Origin: Bacillota bacterium | GTDB lineage: Bacteria; Bacillota; Clostridia; Acetivibrionales; DSM-1351 | Direction of reading: 5' to 3' | Length of the DNA: 64,000 nucleotides | NCBI GenBank assembly: GCA_023409265.1 | Contig: JAEYHZ010000039.1 | Location: 77,360 to 141,359 of the forward strand | Part shown: positions 7,904-15,645 of the stretch, piece by piece | Position numbering within the stretch: position 1 is the first letter of the stretch | Layout of the letters: each line of letters starts with the position of its first letter | The notes under the pieces: generated by a model | What the model was told of the DNA's origin: nothing | What the model saw: the letters and a program-made list of their open reading frames with translations, nothing else | Database searches by the model: none | Translations under genes and position numbers: made by a program

Positions 7904-9424
7904 TCAATGACCTCCTGTAGAATAATAGAGAAGTTCTTCTTCACTAGTAGTAGAAACCTCTACTTCATTAACAATTCTGCCGTCGTACATAACATATGCC
8001 CTATCTGCAATTGCAAGTATTTCAGCAAACTCGCACGACGCATAAATAATACCTTTACCCATGGCCGCCAGTCTTTCAATCAGTTCAAAAATATCACGTT
8101 TTGCTCCCACGTCCACACCTTTGGTAGGTTCATCAAAAATGTAGATTTCAGCATCTGAAACGATCCACTTGCCAACGGCTACTTTTTGCTGATTTCCGCC
8201 TGACAGGAATTTTACAAACTGGTTTTCGGAAGGTGTTCTTATTCCGAGATCTTTGATTATGCTGCGTGCCGCTTCCTTTTCCTTCTTTTTGGATACAAAG
8301 CTTAATTTATCACTGTATTTTTTAAGAGATGTGGCTGATAAGTTTGAATAAACAGGATCCTCTACCAGAATTCCTTCTTTTCTTCTTTCTTCCGGAACCA
8401 AGGCTATTCCCTGTTTAACCGCCGAATGGGGATCTTTTATTTTGAGTATTTTTTGATTAAGCCTGATTTCTCCGTTGCCCTGCCTCATGGCTCCGAACAA
8501 GGTTTTGCAGAGTTCGGTTTTGCCTGCACCCACCAGACCGGAAATTCCAACGATTTCGCCCTTTTTTACCTTTAAATTTATATTTTTAACAGCTCCATTT
8601 TTCTCGTTCAAATCATTAACTTCAAACATTACTTCCCCTATAGGAATCTGCTTCTTAGGGTACGTATCATCAAATTTTCTTCCAAGCATTAATTCTACGA
8701 TATCTTTTGGAGTAAGGTTATTGTCAATTATTCTTTCTGCAACTACTCTGCCGTCTTTCATAACAGTGATGGTTCGGCAGATTTCAAATAATTCATGAAG
8801 TCTGTGAGAAATAAAAATTATTCCGACATTATCCTTGTTTGCCAATTCTCTGACAATTCTAAACAGCTCTTTTGTCTCGCTGTTGCTTAGCGGTGCCGTC
8901 GGTTCATCCAGTATTAAAAACTTACAATCTTCAACAGTAGCTCTGGCAATGAGCACAATTTGCTTTTGAGCAAGTGTCAATTCGCTTACCAGTTTGTTAA
9001 CATCCAGATTCATATTGAATCTTGCCAGGATACCTTTTGCCTTTTTCTTTACTTCATTCCAATTAACAAATTGTTTACCGCCCATTTTATTAACAATGCT
9101 GTTAAGCATAATATTTTCAGCAACGCTTAAATACGGAATAAGTGCGGTATCTACTTCCTGATATACAATTTCTATACCGTATTTTTTAGCCTCTCTTGGA
9201 TTTCGTATTTCAACAGGCTTGTCATCAATAAATACCTGCCCCTCGTAGCCTGGATTTGCACCAGCCAATACTTTCATAAGAGTGGACTTTCCTGCACCAT
9301 TCGCACCTATAAGAGCACTTATATTTCCGCTTTCCATTTCATAATCTACATTAGAGAGAGCTTTAACACCAGGAAATTCTATTGAAATATTGCTCATCCT
9401 AATTTTTGTATTTTTCTGCTGCAT
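7904..9424 (-). CDS. Double-domain sugar ABC transporter ATPase (RbsA/XylG-like)
   Basis: 506 residues with two fused ABC domains. The first has Walker A GANGAGKST (about 38-46), a degenerate signature SELTLAQKQ and Walker B FLILDEPTAPL. The second has a variant P-loop GLVGAGKTE, signature FLSGGNQQKV and IYIFDEPTKGVD. One good and one degenerate site is typical of CUT2 ATPases. Its stop is adjacent to the permease start, so the two are co-translated. It energises pentose-like sugar import. Confidence 0.95.
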   Translation of the reverse strand: MQQKNTKIRMSNISIEFPGVKALSNVDYEMESGNISALIGANGAGKSTLMKVLAGANPGYEGQVFIDDKPVEIRNPREAKKYGIEIVYQEVDTALIPYLSVAENIMLNSIVNKMGGKQFVNWNEVKKKAKGILARFNMNLDVNKLVSELTLAQKQIVLIARATVEDCKFLILDEPTAPLSNSETKELFRIVRELANKDNVGIIFISHRLHELFEICRTITVMKDGRVVAERIIDNNLTPKDIVELMLGRKFDDTYPKKQIPIGEVMFEVNDLNEKNGAVKNINLKVKKGEIVGISGLVGAGKTELCKTLFGAMRQGNGEIRLNQKILKIKDPHSAVKQGIALVPEERRKEGILVEDPVYSNLSATSLKKYSDKLSFVSKKKEKEAARSIIKDLGIRTPSENQFVKFLSGGNQQKVAVGKWIVSDAEIYIFDEPTKGVDVGAKRDIFELIERLAAMGKGIIYASCEFAEILAIADRAYVMYDGRIVNEVEVSTTSEEELLYYSTGGH

Positions 9425-9448
9425 TTTTTCACCCCCGCAATTATCAGG

Positions 9449-9512
9449 GTACTAATAATTTGCTAATAGAAAAGTGGAGTGTACCTTTTCTATTAGCATA
9501 AATCATTAGTAC
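9449..9512 (-). promoter_or_regulatory. Long intercistronic hairpin between binding-protein and ATPase genes
   Basis: The arm at 9449-9474 pairs almost perfectly with 9485-9512 (GTACTAAT and GCTAATAGAAAAG on one side, their complements on the other, with a two-base bulge) around a 10-base loop. It lies directly after the binding-protein stop. Such hairpins commonly protect the upstream mRNA end or limit read-through, so the binding protein would be made in excess over the ATPase and permease. There is no long T run, so it is not a simple terminator. Confidence 0.7.
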
Positions 9513-9524
9513 TAGAAATTAAGA

Positions 9525-10616
9525 TTATTTGCCGTTTGCTTTTCTTAGCTCATCCATCCATGCTTCATTGAAGGCATCGGATTTTCCCCAGCCTGGAACA
9601 ACTTCGCTCAAGGTAGTCATAATTGTGTCTGATTTCAACTGTTCACCCTTTATCAGGTTTGCTTCAAGATTGAAGGTTTCGGGAGTTTCTTCACCTTTTA
9701 ATTTCTTGGCAAGAATTCTCATGTCAACTGTTCCGATAAGTTTTGGGTCAACTGCTGCTGTGGCTTTCCAAATGCTGTCTTTTTCCATCATCAAATTTAT
9801 ATCCTGGTTTGAAATGTCTATGGAAATAAGCTGGATATCATTACGTTTAGCTTCCTGCATTGCCTTGTATCCACCCTTTGCAAGTTCATCCCATGAACCC
9901 CATATAGCGTCTATGGAACCTGCAGGATACTTGGCCAGTACAGCTCCAACACGGGAGGATACTTCACCCTGTACATCATCAAGTGTTGATGGTCCAATAA
10001 GTTCAACTGTTTTAATCTTACCTTCTGATTCATACTTTTTGTAAATTTCTTCACGTCTGTCAAGAGGAGGTACACCAGGTCCAAACCATAATTTTAATAT
10101 TTTAGCCGGTTTGTTAGGTGATCTTGCGATAATCTCATCAAGTGACAATTGTGCCAATGCGTAATCGTCCTGAGCTGTAGAAGTGATTCCTTTAGGTATA
10201 ACGTTATCTTTAAAAGCAGTGTCAAAGGTAACAACTTTCATTCCTTTGTCCAATGCCGGTTTTAACATGTCTGTTGAGTATTCTACTTTACCATGGGAAA
10301 TAATAAGTCCATCATAATTTTTTTCAATCTGTTGTCCTACAAGTTCCTGGAATTTTGCATCGTCTCCATTGGATATAAATGTATCCACTTCATACCCCAA
10401 AGCTTTTCCTTCCTGTACCGCACCATCCAGAAATTGCTTGGTATGGTCGTCAGAAGGCAGGTTTCTGATAACTGCAATTTTCACTTTCTTTGTTTCATTT
10501 GTACCCTGTGAGCCGGTGCTTGCAGTTGCATCCCCGGTTTTGCCTGTCCCGCAGCCAACAAGGGTTGAAGTTACAACTGCTGCAATCATGAGCATTGAAA
10601 GAAGCTTTCTCTTCAT
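9525..10616 (-). CDS. Ribose-type periplasmic-binding lipoprotein of the sugar ABC transporter
   Basis: 363 residues from the ATG at 10616, which has GGGAGG upstream; an upstream in-frame start at 10631 lacks one. The lipoprotein signal peptide is KRKLLSMLMIAAVVTSTLVG followed by the lipobox Cys. The rest is a type I periplasmic-binding fold (VKIAVIRNLPSDDHTKQFLDG, then VVTFDTAFK and AIWGSWDELAKGGYKA). It captures the sugar outside the cell. Closest in character to RbsB-like proteins for pentoses; 5-deoxyribose or methylthioribose is the context-based guess. Confidence 0.93.
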   Translation of the reverse strand: MKRKLLSMLMIAAVVTSTLVGCGTGKTGDATASTGSQGTNETKKVKIAVIRNLPSDDHTKQFLDGAVQEGKALGYEVDTFISNGDDAKFQELVGQQIEKNYDGLIISHGKVEYSTDMLKPALDKGMKVVTFDTAFKDNVIPKGITSTAQDDYALAQLSLDEIIARSPNKPAKILKLWFGPGVPPLDRREEIYKKYESEGKIKTVELIGPSTLDDVQGEVSSRVGAVLAKYPAGSIDAIWGSWDELAKGGYKAMQEAKRNDIQLISIDISNQDINLMMEKDSIWKATAAVDPKLIGTVDMRILAKKLKGEETPETFNLEANLIKGEQLKSDTIMTTLSEVVPGWGKSDAFNEAWMDELRKANGK

Positions 10617-10665
10617 ATAAGTACCTCCCATAAATTAAGTGTAAATATAACTTTTATATTAATAA

Positions 10666-10700
10666 CTATGGGCATTGGGCACTCCACTGATTACCCATAG
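10666..10700. promoter_or_regulatory. Inverted repeat between regulator and binding-protein gene
   Basis: CTATGGG (10666-10672) and CCCATAG (10694-10700) face each other across 21 bases in the 100-bp gap between the LacI-family gene and the binding-protein gene. It could be an intercistronic hairpin or a regulator half-site pair. The surrounding sequence (TTATATTAATAACTAT) is AT-rich and could hold a promoter. Confidence 0.45.
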
Positions 10701-10716
10701 ATATTACCGTATTAAT

Positions 10717-11712
10717 TTATATCTGCTTCGTACTTTCTCTTTCGATCAGTTTTGTTGCAACCAGCATTTTTACCGTTTCCTCTGAAGGATTGTTAATCTT
10801 GTCATCCAGCAGTTTTACTGCAAGTTCACCCATTCTCTCCTTGTACACTCTTATAGTTGTCAACGGCTTATCCATCATGGTACAGAAGGGTATATCATCA
10901 AACCCGATAACCGATATCTGGTCCGGTATTTTTATTCCTTGTGCCTTTAATGCTTTTGCAGCACCAATTGCTATTGTGTCGTTTGCTCCTACAAAAGCTG
11001 TGGGCAAATCACCGGATATCTGTTTCAAGTGCTTTGCCATATCCTGATAGGCTCCGTCTAGATTCGGTTCAACACGTAGTATCATTTGATTTTTATCCAG
11101 GCCGAACTCTTCCATGCTCTTTAAAAAAGCCTCTGTCCGTTGGTCAAAATTTGTAAACCTTATTAAACTGTCCAGATAACCTATTTTTTTATGACCTAAA
11201 GAAACCAAATAACTAACGGCTTTGTAAATTCCATCAAAATTATCCATAACTACCGAATCGATATCATGCTTTTGAAACATATTGTCAACTGCTACTATAG
11301 GTACAGATATATCTTTTAAAAGGGAAATATCTTCTGACTTTGCCTCTGTTCCCAAGAAAACTATTCCTGCATATTCTTCATAATCAATAGCTTTTATTTC
11401 CGACTGAAAATCAGTTTCCATAATATTTTTAATTATGAGAGTATATCCTAAATTACGGGAAGCATATTCTATGGAATCTATTACTCTGGCGATAAAATCA
11501 CCGTTCTGTTCAACTGCAGCACCGCTACCGATATACTTGATAAACAGTATATTCTTTTTGGGAGTGCTTGTTTTTTTGCTGTAGCCGTACTGGCTTGCTA
11601 TTTCAAGAATTTTATTACGGGTTTCCTCACTCACTCCAGCTCTATTGTTAAGTGCTAAAGATACAGTGGCTTGAGATACCTTTGCCAACCTTGAAATTTC
11701 TTTAATGTTCAT
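10717..11712 (-). CDS. LacI-family transcriptional regulator of the BMC/sugar locus
   Basis: 331 residues from the ATG at 11712, which has GGGTGG upstream. The N-terminal HTH is MNIKEISRLAKVSQATVSLALNNRAGVSEETRNK with the hinge ILEIASQYGYS, followed by a periplasmic-binding-like sensor domain (IVFLGTEA, VDNMFQKHDIDSVVMDNFDG, IGFDDIPF). It is first in the locus and reads in the same direction as the transporter, so it probably controls that operon and senses the imported sugar or a phosphorylated intermediate. Confidence 0.93.
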   Translation of the reverse strand: MNIKEISRLAKVSQATVSLALNNRAGVSEETRNKILEIASQYGYSKKTSTPKKNILFIKYIGSGAAVEQNGDFIARVIDSIEYASRNLGYTLIIKNIMETDFQSEIKAIDYEEYAGIVFLGTEAKSEDISLLKDISVPIVAVDNMFQKHDIDSVVMDNFDGIYKAVSYLVSLGHKKIGYLDSLIRFTNFDQRTEAFLKSMEEFGLDKNQMILRVEPNLDGAYQDMAKHLKQISGDLPTAFVGANDTIAIGAAKALKAQGIKIPDQISVIGFDDIPFCTMMDKPLTTIRVYKERMGELAVKLLDDKINNPSEETVKMLVATKLIERESTKQI

Positions 11713-12367
11713 ATTGACCACCCATCGTTTTAAAATTTTATGTAAACTTTGCCAGGAATTTTAGAAAATTTAAACTGTTTAGTAAAAAAAATGAATTATT
11801 TTTAAATGTTTAATTATTTATTTTAAAATTTTGCTATCGAATTCGTTTACTTTAATTGAAGTATAACATAGCATTTTTAAAACTACAATAGTTTTTTTAG
11901 ATATTTTTTTAATTATTTTGTCTAAATTCTATATATTTTTTGTATTTTTATTGAGCTTTTTATTTGTTTTGCACATTTTATTACTGAAATGCTCGTTTTA
12001 ATGTTTTAAACTTTTATTTAAACTTTATTTAAACTTTTAGTAAAATTTTAAATAAAGTTTAAATAGATAAATTATCATTATAATTTGTAAGGATAAATAG
12101 TGTATTTTCGAAAGAAATGTTAAATTTGATTTGAAATGCAGATATGCTTTTATGATAATTGTACCTTGAAAATCCCATGACATGTCAAAGCAGAAGGGAT
12201 TGAATCCAGTTCAGAACGAGATTTTCACCCGACTTCAGGATATAAAAAAATACCGTTTGAACCCGGTGAGGCCTTGGCGGTATAGTATATTTTATAATAT
12301 CAGTTACTTGTCAATATTCTTGAATAAATCCTTTTAATTACTTTCACAAAGGCTTCATAAGCTCATT
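11713..12367. other. 655-bp AT-rich control region with a 19-bp inverted repeat
   Basis: No gene is visible. The stretch upstream of the LacI-family gene is extremely AT-rich and has many TTTAAAC/GTTTAAA words. A perfect 19-bp inverted repeat (TATTTAAACTTTATTTAAA at 12015-12033, complement at 12047-12065) is separated by 13 bp, and the left arm itself contains TTTAAACTTTATTTAAAC as a tandem unit. These could be operators for the LacI-type protein or a strongly bent promoter region. Further right, 12167-12240 holds a weak stem (AATCCC/GGGATT). Confidence 0.6.
12243..12283 (-). terminator. Rho-independent terminator after the HD-GYP gene
   Basis: On the minus strand ATACCG (12283-12278) pairs with CGGTAT (12255-12250), immediately followed by TTTTTTTATA. 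The loop contains CGCCAAGGCCTCACCGG, a motif that recurs at 21211-21232. Confidence 0.6.
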
Positions 12368-13012
12368 CTATATGCAGGAGCTGCTTTTGCCATTATTTTC
12401 ATCCATAATTATTTTAATAAAAAGACTTGTAATCTCCGGATCAAACTGAGTACCAGCGTTTCTTTCAATCTCAAGGATTGCTTCTTCTCTATTCATAGCT
12501 TTGCGGTAAACACGATCGTTTGTCATTGCGTCGAAGGCGTCTGCTACTGCAAGAATACGGCATTGAAGGGGAATTTCTTCTCCCTTCAGTCCACGCGGAT
12601 AACCATTACCGTCCCAGTGTTCATGATGAGAAAGGATTAAATCAGCAACCCTTGCAAGTCCAGGTATTGTCTGAACAATCCGGCAGCCAAGCTCAGTATG
12701 AAGTTTCATTTCCTCCCACTCTACTGAGGTGAGAGAGCCTGGCTTCTGAAGGATATTCGGATTGATGCAGAGCTTTCCAATATCATGCAATAAGGTGAGT
12801 AAAGAAAGCTCGTTCATCTCTTTTGACGAAAGCTGGAGCTCTTTCCCTATGGAATAGCAGTAATTCTCCATTCTTTTCGAGTGCTCCCCGGTCTCGCTGC
12901 TCTTTTCATAAAGCATTGAAAGCAGTGTATTAGTGATATCGATTTGGTAGCTATTGCTGTCCAGAAGCCTTTGATAAATGTCTGTTATATTACGATTAAA
13001 GTTGTTGTCCAT
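12368..13012 (-). CDS. HD-GYP domain protein (cyclic-di-GMP phosphodiesterase)
   Basis: 214 residues. The HD-GYP domain covers nearly the whole protein, with the HD pair in LLHDIGKL, HHEHWDGNGYPRGLKG carrying the GYP motif, and AVADAFDAMTNDRVYR. Such domains hydrolyse cyclic di-GMP to pGpG or GMP. There is no obvious sensor domain; the first 35 residues are a short N-terminal helix region. It lies just downstream of cheB, so it may tie second-messenger level to chemotaxis or motility output. Confidence 0.92.
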   Translation of the reverse strand: MDNNFNRNITDIYQRLLDSNSYQIDITNTLLSMLYEKSSETGEHSKRMENYCYSIGKELQLSSKEMNELSLLTLLHDIGKLCINPNILQKPGSLTSVEWEEMKLHTELGCRIVQTIPGLARVADLILSHHEHWDGNGYPRGLKGEEIPLQCRILAVADAFDAMTNDRVYRKAMNREEAILEIERNAGTQFDPEITSLFIKIIMDENNGKSSSCI

Positions 13013-13111
13013 CTCTCCATTCTCCTTTCCTCAGCCTTTTCTGGAATCCACCCCACCATACATTTACATCAAAACTCTTCCTTCCTATTCCTGCAACCAA
13101 CTCCATCATAA

Positions 13112-14146
13112 TCACCTGCCGATCAGGTCAAGCAACACCTGGGGTATGTTTCCCAATGCTGCCTGTATTTCTACAGCTCCTAAATCAAAGGCTACCTTCG
13201 GCATTCCGTAAACAATTGACGACACCTCATCCTGGCCGATAGTTCTGTTGCCTTTACATCTCATAGCAAGAAGCCCTTTTGCTCCGTCATATCCCATGCC
13301 TGTCAGTAAAATCCCTACGGCAATTCCGCATGCTTCCCTTGCTACCGACTCAAACAGGACGTCCACTGACGGGCAGTGTCCGTTGACTTTGTCACCATGA
13401 AAGCACTCTACCTGATATCTTCTTCCGACCTTTTTTATCCTCATGTGCCTGTCTCCCGGGGCAATGAGCACCGTGCCCTGATCTACATAATCACCTGTCT
13501 CGGCCTCTTTGACCTGCAGAGAGGTTTGGGTGTTCAATCTTTCAGCAAACATCCTTGAAAAAACAGGTGGAATATGCTGTGTAATCACAATTCCCGGAAT
13601 GGTAGGCGACAGGGAACGGAGTATGCTGTGAATAGCTTCGGTACCCCCTGTGGAGGCACCAATAGCAATAATATTGTCAGAGCCATGCACCATATTGCCA
13701 GGCACTTTTATTGCGGCATTTTCCTTTCTGAGCGACGCAAGCTTGACTGTTGAAGCTGTCATTATTTTTTGAATCAAATCAAAGATGAATTCTTCTACCG
13801 ATTTGGGTGATTGTACAACGGGTTTTACAACAAAATCAATTGCCCCCGCCTCCATTGCTTCAAAAACTATATTGCTGACTGCACTGACCATAACGATAGG
13901 AACAGGATATTGGGGCAATAACCTGCGAACAAATTCAATTCCATTCATCCTGGGCATTTCCACATCACAGGTGATCACATCAGGGTGAAACTTAAGAATT
14001 TTATCTCTGGCATCAAACGGGTCTCCGGCTAAAGCTACGACCTCTATAAAAGGAACAGATGAAATCCCCCTTCTTATTACTTCGCGGAACATCATGCTGT
14101 CATCAACAATCAATACCCTAATCTTTTTCCGGTTCTCCATATACAC
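13112..14146 (-). CDS. cheB: Chemotaxis response regulator / protein-glutamate methylesterase
   Basis: 344 residues. The N-terminal receiver (IRVLIVDDSMMFREVI) carries the phospho-acceptor Asp in VITCDVEMPRMNG. The C-terminal CheB methylesterase domain has the catalytic triad motifs GASTGG (Ser), TQHIPP (His) and GMGYDGAKG (Asp). It removes methyl groups from, or deamidates, chemoreceptors. It abuts cheR directly (13112-14146 and 14147-14962), so an adaptation pair is encoded. Confidence 0.96.
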   Translation of the reverse strand: MYMENRKKIRVLIVDDSMMFREVIRRGISSVPFIEVVALAGDPFDARDKILKFHPDVITCDVEMPRMNGIEFVRRLLPQYPVPIVMVSAVSNIVFEAMEAGAIDFVVKPVVQSPKSVEEFIFDLIQKIMTASTVKLASLRKENAAIKVPGNMVHGSDNIIAIGASTGGTEAIHSILRSLSPTIPGIVITQHIPPVFSRMFAERLNTQTSLQVKEAETGDYVDQGTVLIAPGDRHMRIKKVGRRYQVECFHGDKVNGHCPSVDVLFESVAREACGIAVGILLTGMGYDGAKGLLAMRCKGNRTIGQDEVSSIVYGMPKVAFDLGAVEIQAALGNIPQVLLDLIGR

Positions 14147-14962
14147 CTACTCCTTTCTATAGACAGCCGGCATAATGTATTTATAACGGGTGAACTCACG
14201 GTCTAGGGACTCGGAATGCCCTATAAACAAGTAACCACCATATTCAGTTAAGTCATACAGTTTTTCAGTCAATTCATTTTTAGTCTTATTGTCGAAATAA
14301 ATCATTACATTCCTGCAAAAAATCACATGGAATTTCCGTTTAAATGGGAAAATTGAATCCTTAAAATTAAGCTTTCGATATATCACTTCATTCCTGATCT
14401 TATCAGCCAGGATGCAATTCTCAGCGTCAATCTCTTTAAAGTAATTCAGTTTCCAGGATGCCGGCAAAGCTGAAATCCTCTCTTTGCTGTACGCACCCTT
14501 TTTTGCAGTTTCAAGTACATTATTTGATATATCGGTGGCTAATATTTTTGTATCCCACCACATTTTTTCCTTCCCGAAAAATTCATCGATAATCATCGCC
14601 AGAGTATAAGGTTCTTCCCCAGAGGAGCAAGCCGCGCTCCATATCCGCAAATCCTTGTCTTTAACAATTTTCGATAGATATGGAAGTATTTTATCCCTGA
14701 AATAATAGAAGTGGTCTGCCTCCCTCATGAAGTAGGTGTGGTTGGTGGTAATTTTATCCAGCAGGGTAACAACGGCCTGTCCTGTTCTGTCAGATACCAC
14801 ATAGTTCATATACTCGGATAAACTTTTAAAATTCTTGCTCAGAATTACATTGTTAAGCCTCCCGGCCACCAATGACTGCTTTTCCTCCGTCAAATTGATA
14901 CCATAGTTGGTTATAATGTATTCGGCAAATTGCTTGAACTCTTTTTCTGTAATGCTAACCAT
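14147..14962 (-). CDS. cheR: Chemotaxis protein methyltransferase
   Basis: 271 residues from the ATG at 14962, preceded by GGTGAG; a longer GTG-start version is less likely. It has the CheR N-terminal helical domain, then the SAM-dependent methyltransferase fold with WSAACSSGEEPYTLAM, ILATDISNNVLETA and FCRNVMIYFDN. It methylates glutamates of the chemoreceptor. The gene ends at the start of cheB without spacing. Confidence 0.95.
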   Translation of the reverse strand: MVSITEKEFKQFAEYIITNYGINLTEEKQSLVAGRLNNVILSKNFKSLSEYMNYVVSDRTGQAVVTLLDKITTNHTYFMREADHFYYFRDKILPYLSKIVKDKDLRIWSAACSSGEEPYTLAMIIDEFFGKEKMWWDTKILATDISNNVLETAKKGAYSKERISALPASWKLNYFKEIDAENCILADKIRNEVIYRKLNFKDSIFPFKRKFHVIFCRNVMIYFDNKTKNELTEKLYDLTEYGGYLFIGHSESLDREFTRYKYIMPAVYRKE

Positions 14963-15075
14963 ATTCTCACCAGCCTTTAAAAAAAGGAGAAAGAGAGTCA
15001 CCCGGCTCCCTTTCCTTGAAGGTACGATACCTCGGAAACACTATCCACTCTTACTCCCAAAGAGAGGTGTCTATT

Positions 15076-15546
15076 TTATACGTCTACATCATTGAGTAAT
15101 TTATGACAATCAAGGATTAGCTTTATTTCGTTTCCAACCTTACCAATGCCTTTAATGTACCTGTTTCCGGTTTTATTAGCCTCCGGCGGATCCACAATCT
15201 CTTCTTCCGGTATGGAAAGCATTTCTGAAACGCTATCAACGATTAATCCAACATTGGCGTCGTCAATGTCAATTACTATTACACAGGTCCTGTCGTTATA
15301 CTCCCTAAACGGCTTTTTAAATCTAAGTCTTACATCCATAACAGGGATAATTTTTCCTCTCAGATTAATAATTCCCCTAATATATTCCGGTAGTTCCGGC
15401 ACCTCAGTCATAGGTTGAATACCAATAATCTCGATGACATATCGGACTTCTATCCCATACGTCTCGCTTCCCATGGAAAAGGTAAGAAACTTTCCTTTCT
15501 GTGTATCTTCTTGCTCCATTAATTCCTCAATATTTATCTGTGCCAT
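15076..15546 (-). CDS. cheW: Chemotaxis coupling protein
   Basis: 156 residues from the ATG at 15546, which has AAAGGAG nine bases upstream; the 20-residue upstream extension has no such site. CheW fold features are visible: KFLTFSMGSETYGIEVRYV, a PEYIRGIINLRGKIIPVMDVRLRF stretch, and VGLIVDSVSEML. It links receptors to a CheA kinase, which is not in the window. Confidence 0.95.
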   Translation of the reverse strand: MAQINIEELMEQEDTQKGKFLTFSMGSETYGIEVRYVIEIIGIQPMTEVPELPEYIRGIINLRGKIIPVMDVRLRFKKPFREYNDRTCVIVIDIDDANVGLIVDSVSEMLSIPEEEIVDPPEANKTGNRYIKGIGKVGNEIKLILDCHKLLNDVDV

Positions 15547-15645
15547 TCCAATACTCCTTTCCTGTAAGGAAGAAAGAGAGTCCCTCGACTCTCTTTCAAG
15601 CCTCATATATATTAAACGGTCCTTATTTCTATCTAAGTTCCATTA

